Shown one piece after another: positions 7,221-10,725 of a stretch of 10,725 nucleotides of DNA. The notes under the pieces are model-generated. The model made no database searches, had not been told where the DNA came from, and worked only from the letters and a program-made list of their open reading frames with translations. Location of the stretch: assembly GCA_943325485.2 (NCBI GenBank), contig CALPPP020000026.1, forward strand, positions 1-10,725. The letters are read 5' to 3'. Every line of letters starts with the position of its first letter. Position 1 is the stretch's first letter. This DNA is from Rickettsia typhi. Lineage in GTDB: Bacteria; Pseudomonadota; Gammaproteobacteria; Burkholderiales; Burkholderiaceae_C. The translations under genes were made by a program, and so were the position numbers.

Positions 7221-8474
7221 TTACATGTGGTCGATCATCACTTGACCAAAGCCTGAGCAACTGACTTGGGTTGCACCTTCCATCAAGCGCGCAAAGTCGT
7301 AGGTGACTTTTTTGCTGAGAATAGACTTTTCCATAGAGGAAATGATGAGGTCGGCAGCCTCAAACCAACCCATGTGGCGCAGCATCATTTCTGCAGACAA
7401 AATTTCAGACCCAGGGTTGACGTAGTCTTTGCCCGCATATTTGGGCGCCGTGCCGTGGGTGGCCTCAAAGCAGGCCACAGAATCGGACAAATTGGCGCCA
7501 GGCGCGATGCCAATACCGCCCACCTGCGCTGCCAAGGCGTCAGAGATGTAGTCGCCGTTCAAATTCAAGGTGGCAATGACGCTGTACTCGGCAGGGCGAA
7601 GCAAAATTTGCTGCAAGAAGGCGTCGGCAATGCTGTCCTTGACGATGATCTCTTTGCCAGTTTTGGGGTTGTTAAATTTGCACCAAGGGCCGCCGTCGAT
7701 CAACTGCGCACCGAACTCTTTTTGAGCCAGGGCATAAGCCCAGTCACGGAAACCGCCTTCGGTGTATTTCATGATGTTGCCTTTGTGAACAATGGTCACA
7801 TTGGGCTTATCGTTGTCAATTGCGTATTGGATCGCTTTGCGCACCAAACGCTCAGTACCTTCACGCGAAACGGGCTTGATGCCGATACCCGAGGTATTGG
7901 GGAAACGAATTTTGGTCACGCCCATTTCATCGATCAAAAACTTGATCAGCTTTTTCGCCTTGTCGCTCTCGGCTTCGTATTCAATACCGGCGTAAATGTC
8001 CTCCGAGTTTTCGCGGAAGATCACCATATGGGTCTTCTCTGGCTCTTTCAAAGGAGAAGGCACCCCTTTGAAATACTGCACAGGACGCAAGCACACATAC
8101 AAATCGAGTTCTTGGCGCAAAGCCACATTGAGGGAGCGGATACCGCCTCCCACGGGGGTGGTGAGTGGGCCTTTGATGGACACCACATACTCTCTCAAGA
8201 CAGCCAAAGTTTCTTCCGGCAACCACACATCTGGGCCATAAATTTGGGTAGACTTTTCACCGGCATAGACTTCCATCCAGTGAATTTGTCGCTTACCGCC
8301 ATAGGCTTTGGCAACAGCGGCATCGACCACTTTGAGCATGACAGGGGTGATATCCAGTCCGGTGCCGTCGCCCTCGATATAGGGGATGATGGGCTGCAGG
8401 GGGACAGTCAAAGACATGTCTTTGTTGACGATAATTTTTTCGCCCTGGGCGGGCACCTTGATATGCTGATACAA
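7221..8474 (-). CDS. icd: NADP-dependent isocitrate dehydrogenase Icd
   Basis: Icd converts isocitrate to 2-oxoglutarate and CO2 with reduction of NADP in the TCA cycle. The 417-residue product matches E. coli (416). Substrate residues S114, N116, R120, R130 and R154 correspond to E. coli S113, N115, R119, R129 and R153; S114 is the site phosphorylated by AceK in E. coli. The family signature [17 protein letters not shown] is at 304-320. GTAPKYAG with K345 and Y346, plus Y392 and R396, indicate NADP specificity. Start: TTG at 8474 gives [14 protein letters not shown], aligning with relatives, and has GGAG eight bases upstream. ATG at 8501 or TTG at 8510 would add 9 or 12 unusual residues without a Shine-Dalgarno. 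TAGAAT (8505-8500) may be the -10 element, which would leave the ATG outside the mRNA. The gene converges on csp and diverges from the DUF192 gene. Confidence 0.97.
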   Translation of the reverse strand: MYQHIKVPAQGEKIIVNKDMSLTVPLQPIIPYIEGDGTGLDITPVMLKVVDAAVAKAYGGKRQIHWMEVYAGEKSTQIYGPDVWLPEETLAVLREYVVSIKGPLTTPVGGGIRSLNVALRQELDLYVCLRPVQYFKGVPSPLKEPEKTHMVIFRENSEDIYAGIEYEAESDKAKKLIKFLIDEMGVTKIRFPNTSGIGIKPVSREGTERLVRKAIQYAIDNDKPNVTIVHKGNIMKYTEGGFRDWAYALAQKEFGAQLIDGGPWCKFNNPKTGKEIIVKDSIADAFLQQILLRPAEYSVIATLNLNGDYISDALAAQVGGIGIAPGANLSDSVACFEATHGTAPKYAGKDYVNPGSEILSAEMMLRHMGWFEAADLIISSMEKSILSKKVTYDFARLMEGATQVSCSGFGQVMIDHM

Positions 8475-8482
8475 GTGTATGT

Positions 8483-8486
8483 CTCC
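8483..8486 (-). promoter_or_regulatory. Shine-Dalgarno fixing the TTG start of icd
   Basis: GGAG on the minus strand is eight bases upstream of TTG at 8474. It lies downstream of the alternative ATG at 8501, so it can serve only the TTG start. Confidence 0.65.
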
Positions 8487-8517
8487 AAAAAGTTCTGTCA
8501 TTCTAACCAAGCAACCT

Positions 8518-9006
8518 ATGAACCAGCTTACTATTTTCCCTGTGCCTCGCCTGAAGGTTTTCTTTCAGAGAACTGTGTTTGTCTTGGTTGCCTTGGCCGC
8601 TCCGATGCTGGGCTGGGCACAAGAGCCGCAAACCAATTTGCAACGCACGGTCATTCAAGCAGGAATGTTTCAAATCGATGCCCAAATTGCCCAAACCCCT
8701 GAGCAAAGGCAAATCGGACTGATGTTTCGCAAGGACATGCCAGCACATGAGGGGATGCTGTTTATCTTTGAAGAGCCTCAGAAGCTATGTTTTTGGATGA
8801 AAAACACCTTGCTCCCGTTGACAGCTGCTTTTGTGGATGAGGATGGCGTGATCGTTAATATGGCTGATATGCAACCGCAATCCACCGAGTCGCACTGCTC
8901 AGAAAAACCCTTGCGTTTTGTGCTGGAGATGAACCAAGGTTGGTTTGCAAAAAAGAAAATTGGCAAAGGCTTCAAGCTCAAGTCAGCTGTGTTTGCTAGA
9001 AAATAA
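8518..9006 (+). CDS. Secreted or periplasmic DUF192 family protein
   Basis: The 162-residue product has an N-terminal signal peptide: basic residues (R11, K13, R18), a hydrophobic stretch at about 19-32, and a likely cleavage after GWA (residues 32-34). The mature part is a DUF192 domain, with GLMFR (67-71), GMLFIFE (79-85), [10 protein letters not shown] (92-101) and a GW-x-x-x-K-x-I-G-x-G motif at the end. The family is small, mostly exported and of unsettled biochemical role, so I assign none. I use ATG at 8518, which gives a normal signal peptide; ATG at 8479 would add 13 residues. Neither has a clear Shine-Dalgarno, so the start is less certain than the gene. It is divergent from icd with 43 bases between starts, leaving little room for two separate promoters, and ends 11 bases before the convergent xseA. 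Confidence 0.88.
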   Translation: MNQLTIFPVPRLKVFFQRTVFVLVALAAPMLGWAQEPQTNLQRTVIQAGMFQIDAQIAQTPEQRQIGLMFRKDMPAHEGMLFIFEEPQKLCFWMKNTLLPLTAAFVDEDGVIVNMADMQPQSTESHCSEKPLRFVLEMNQGWFAKKKIGKGFKLKSAVFARK

Positions 9007-9017
9007 TTTATCGTTAC

Positions 9018-10292
9018 TCAATGGCGGTGGGTCGCTATCACCTGCATATCGGCCACACCATCTGTCATTCGGGCCTGAAGCTGCTCCCCAACCCTCAACT
9101 CTTGTACAGAGGCCACTGCTTGGCCTTGCCTGTTCTCAAGCCATGCATAGCCCCGCTGCAATACCAAGGCGGGGTCAAGCGAACCCAGCAACAAAGCCGC
9201 TCGCGACAAGCGCTGGTCCATTTGTGCAGGCAAATCGTGTGCAGCTCGCGTGAGTCTGACGGCCTGAGGTTCTAGCACCATGGCTTGGCGACTCAGTACT
9301 TGCTGTCCCGCCCGACCTAAGCGAGAGGAATACTGCGACAAATGGTGCAGCTGTTTGTTGGCCCACATCGAAGGTCTGGCAAGCACTGCTTGCAAGCGAT
9401 CCAAGCTTTGTGCGCGGTTATCAATCGCTTGTGCCAACTCGGCATCCAAAAAGGCTTGAATGGCAGCTAAATCTTGCGCCAAGCTTTCTCTGGGTAACGC
9501 ACAAAGCTCGGCCGCCGCCGTGGGCGTGGGGGCACGCAAATCGGCACACAAATCGGCGATGGTGATGTCGATTTCATGGCCTACCCCTGATATCACTGGG
9601 ACTGGGCTGTTCACAATGGCATGCGCAAGCTGCTCATCGTTAAAGGCCCATAAATCTTCCATGGAGCCACCGCCCCTGACAAGCAATATCACCTCGACCT
9701 CGGGCCTAGCCGCCAAGGCCTGCAATGCCTGCACCAGCTGGGGTGGCGCATCAGCCCCTTGCACGGCAGAGGGAGACACTATCACGGGAATATGCGGGAC
9801 TCGCCGCTCAAGGGCTGTGACCACATCATGCAAAGCGGCTGCCGCCAAAGACGTCACCACGCCAATGCAGCGGGGATACAAGGGAATGGCACGTTTGCGG
9901 TCGTGCGCAAACAAGCCCTGCACCTCTAATTTGGCCTTGAGCTGCAAAAAAGCTTCATGCAGCTGACCAGCGCCAGCAGGGCGCAAAGCTTCAACCACCA
10001 ACTGCATCTCGCCCCTTGGCTCGTAAACAGCAACACGCGCTTGGGCTTGCACCAGCTGCCCATCACGGGGCGAAAAATTCAATTGCTCGGCAGTGCGGCG
10101 AAACAAGGCGCAGCGAATCTGTGCGCCGCTGTCCTTGAGGTTGAAATAACAATGGCCACTGCTGGCTTTGGTAAATCCTGACAACTCGCCTTGCACCGAG
10201 ACCATGGCAAAGCGTGCTTTCAAGGAATCGGCAATCGCTTTGTTCAAAGCGCTGACAGTCCAAACATAGGAGGTTTGGTTATCGCTGGACAT
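9018..10292 (-). CDS. xseA: Exodeoxyribonuclease VII large subunit XseA
   Basis: XseA is the catalytic subunit of exonuclease VII, which with several XseB subunits degrades single-stranded DNA from both ends. The 424-residue product has an N-terminal OB-fold (about 1-105), the catalytic domain (about 110-320) and a helical C-terminal region ending in the conserved SLDPALVLQRGYAWL (371-385). Catalytic positions D156, R206, H239 and D242, in LHDV, LLVRGGGS and GVGHEIDI, match E. coli D155, R205, H238 and D241. It is slightly shorter than E. coli XseA (456). The frame is open up to 10418, but ATG at 10292 begins the family N-terminus (VWTVSALNKAI follows) and upstream residues look non-coding. 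The Shine-Dalgarno is weak. xseB is not in the window. The start is 46 bases from the divergent exbB-like gene. Confidence 0.96.
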   Translation of the reverse strand: MSSDNQTSYVWTVSALNKAIADSLKARFAMVSVQGELSGFTKASSGHCYFNLKDSGAQIRCALFRRTAEQLNFSPRDGQLVQAQARVAVYEPRGEMQLVVEALRPAGAGQLHEAFLQLKAKLEVQGLFAHDRKRAIPLYPRCIGVVTSLAAAALHDVVTALERRVPHIPVIVSPSAVQGADAPPQLVQALQALAARPEVEVILLVRGGGSMEDLWAFNDEQLAHAIVNSPVPVISGVGHEIDITIADLCADLRAPTPTAAAELCALPRESLAQDLAAIQAFLDAELAQAIDNRAQSLDRLQAVLARPSMWANKQLHHLSQYSSRLGRAGQQVLSRQAMVLEPQAVRLTRAAHDLPAQMDQRLSRAALLLGSLDPALVLQRGYAWLENRQGQAVASVQELRVGEQLQARMTDGVADMQVIATHRH

Positions 10293-10306
10293 TCTTAAAG
10301 CTGGGT

Positions 10307-10312
10307 GATAAT
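10307..10312 (+). promoter_or_regulatory. Possible -10 element of the exbB-like gene
   Basis: GATAAT matches the sigma-70 -10 consensus at five of six positions and would place transcription near 10319, just ahead of the Shine-Dalgarno at 10327. No good -35 hexamer lies 16-18 bases upstream, so this is tentative. Confidence 0.3.
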
Positions 10313-10326
10313 TGACAGCACATATT

Positions 10327-10332
10327 GGAGAG
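10327..10332 (+). promoter_or_regulatory. Shine-Dalgarno fixing the TTG start of the exbB-like gene
   Basis: GGAGAG lies six bases before TTG at 10339 in an otherwise ordinary short leader. It is the main reason for choosing this codon, since no ATG is available near the expected N-terminus. Confidence 0.7.
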
Positions 10333-10338
10333 ACGCCT

Positions 10339-10725
10339 TTGTTCGGAATCATACAAGCCGCTGGATGGCCAGTTTGGCCACTTTTGCTGTGTTCGGTCAT
10401 CGCTTTGGCTTTGATCATCGAGCGCTTCTACAACCTGCGCAGCAGCGTTGTTCTCCCCCCCACACTGCTCAACGATGTGCTTTCCATCTCTCAACGCGGC
10501 GTCCCACGACCCGAATCCATTCAGCATATTCAGTCCACTTCCGCTTTAGGACAAGTCATCAGTGCGGGTTTGTTTTTGCTGCAAACAGAGCCCCTGTGTA
10601 GCAAAGAAGAATTTGTGAGCGAGATGCAAGCCAGTGGACGCCGCGTGGCAGCCCAATTAGAACGTTACTTGGGCACACTTGGCTCGATCGCATCGGTGGC
10701 ACCTTTGTTGGGTTTATTTGGTACC
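10339..10725 (+). CDS. MotA/TolQ/ExbB proton channel family protein, 3' end cut by window edge
   Basis: The frame is open for 129 codons from TTG at 10339 to the window edge. The N-terminus MFGIIQAAGWPVWPLLLCSV leads into one transmembrane helix (about residues 8-28) followed by E-R-F-Y, the usual ExbB/TolQ layout. A soluble stretch follows, with a predicted helix rich in charged residues (about 85-108). The second membrane helix begins in GSIASVAPLLGLFGT (115-129), where the conserved family core starts. Members form the inner-membrane proton channel that, with an ExbD/TolR partner, powers TonB transport or Tol-Pal function. Which of these applies cannot be decided from a partial gene; the length before helix 2 looks like the short ExbB type. 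An exbD-like partner, and in relatives lpxK, would be expected next to the right. Confidence 0.88.
   Translation, partial: MFGIIQAAGWPVWPLLLCSVIALALIIERFYNLRSSVVLPPTLLNDVLSISQRGVPRPESIQHIQSTSALGQVISAGLFLLQTEPLCSKEEFVSEMQASGRRVAAQLERYLGTLGSIASVAPLLGLFGT

Noticed and set aside
7266..8702. 478-codon open frame on the plus strand opposite icd
   Set aside because: It lies antisense to the unmistakable icd gene, has no recognisable domain, and its translation shows no family-like pattern. Long antisense open frames arise from the codon bias of the real gene.
9007..9017. Terminator between the DUF192 gene and xseA
   Set aside because: The gap is 11 bases with no GC-rich inverted repeat visible.
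10312..10317. TTGACA, a perfect -35 hexamer on the plus strand before the exbB-like gene
   Set aside because: A -10 element 17 bases on would lie at the start codon (10335-10340, GCCTTT) and does not match, so it would not make a usable leader.
10293..10418. 42-codon N-terminal extension of xseA
   Set aside because: The added residues do not resemble XseA, and the region is the divergent leader and start of the exbB-like gene.

Overview
The window reads as an ordinary housekeeping stretch of a betaproteobacterial chromosome, most likely from the family Comamonadaceae (Burkholderiales). This rests on the protein flavour of Icd, ClpA, XseA and the ExbB-like protein, and on the gene order yebC-purD-hemF-nadD-rsfS, which I recall from that family. 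GC looks moderate (roughly half by eye, not computed), lower than many relatives, so a freshwater Limnohabitans-like lineage is possible. That genus guess is inference only. I see no mobile element, rRNA or tRNA gene, CRISPR array or phage remnant, and coding density is very high.

Layout. Positions 1-6732 hold seven genes, all on the minus strand. Read 5'->3' on that strand they are clpS, clpA, yebC, purD, hemF, nadD and rsfS, with rsfS cut by the left edge. From clpA onward gaps are at most 31 bases and three junctions overlap, so most of this run is probably one transcript or several overlapping ones. A 161-base AT-rich intergenic region (6733-6893) separates clpS from a divergent cold-shock-domain gene (6894-7202, plus strand). 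That gene converges on icd (minus, 7221-8474). icd diverges from a secreted DUF192 protein gene (plus, 8518-9006), which converges on xseA (minus, 9018-10292). xseA diverges from an ExbB/TolQ/MotA-type proton-channel gene (plus, from 10339) that runs off the right edge. No gene-free stretch exceeds 300 bases.

How the genes work together. ClpS and ClpA form the N-degron recognition and unfolding arm of the ClpAP protease. YebC and RsfS act on ribosomes, relieving stalling and blocking subunit joining respectively. PurD, HemF and NadD supply purine, haem and NAD. icd is a TCA-cycle enzyme, XseA is the large subunit of exonuclease VII, and the ExbB-like protein probably begins an envelope-energisation operon.

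I found no convincing undescribed system. The observations most worth a second look are regulatory: a sigma-32-like promoter overlapping the end of clpS and pointing at clpA; an AT-rich divergent region with a good sigma-70 promoter, a 9-bp inverted repeat and a 12-bp palindrome ahead of the cold-shock gene; and non-ATG starts supported by Shine-Dalgarno position for icd and the exbB-like gene.
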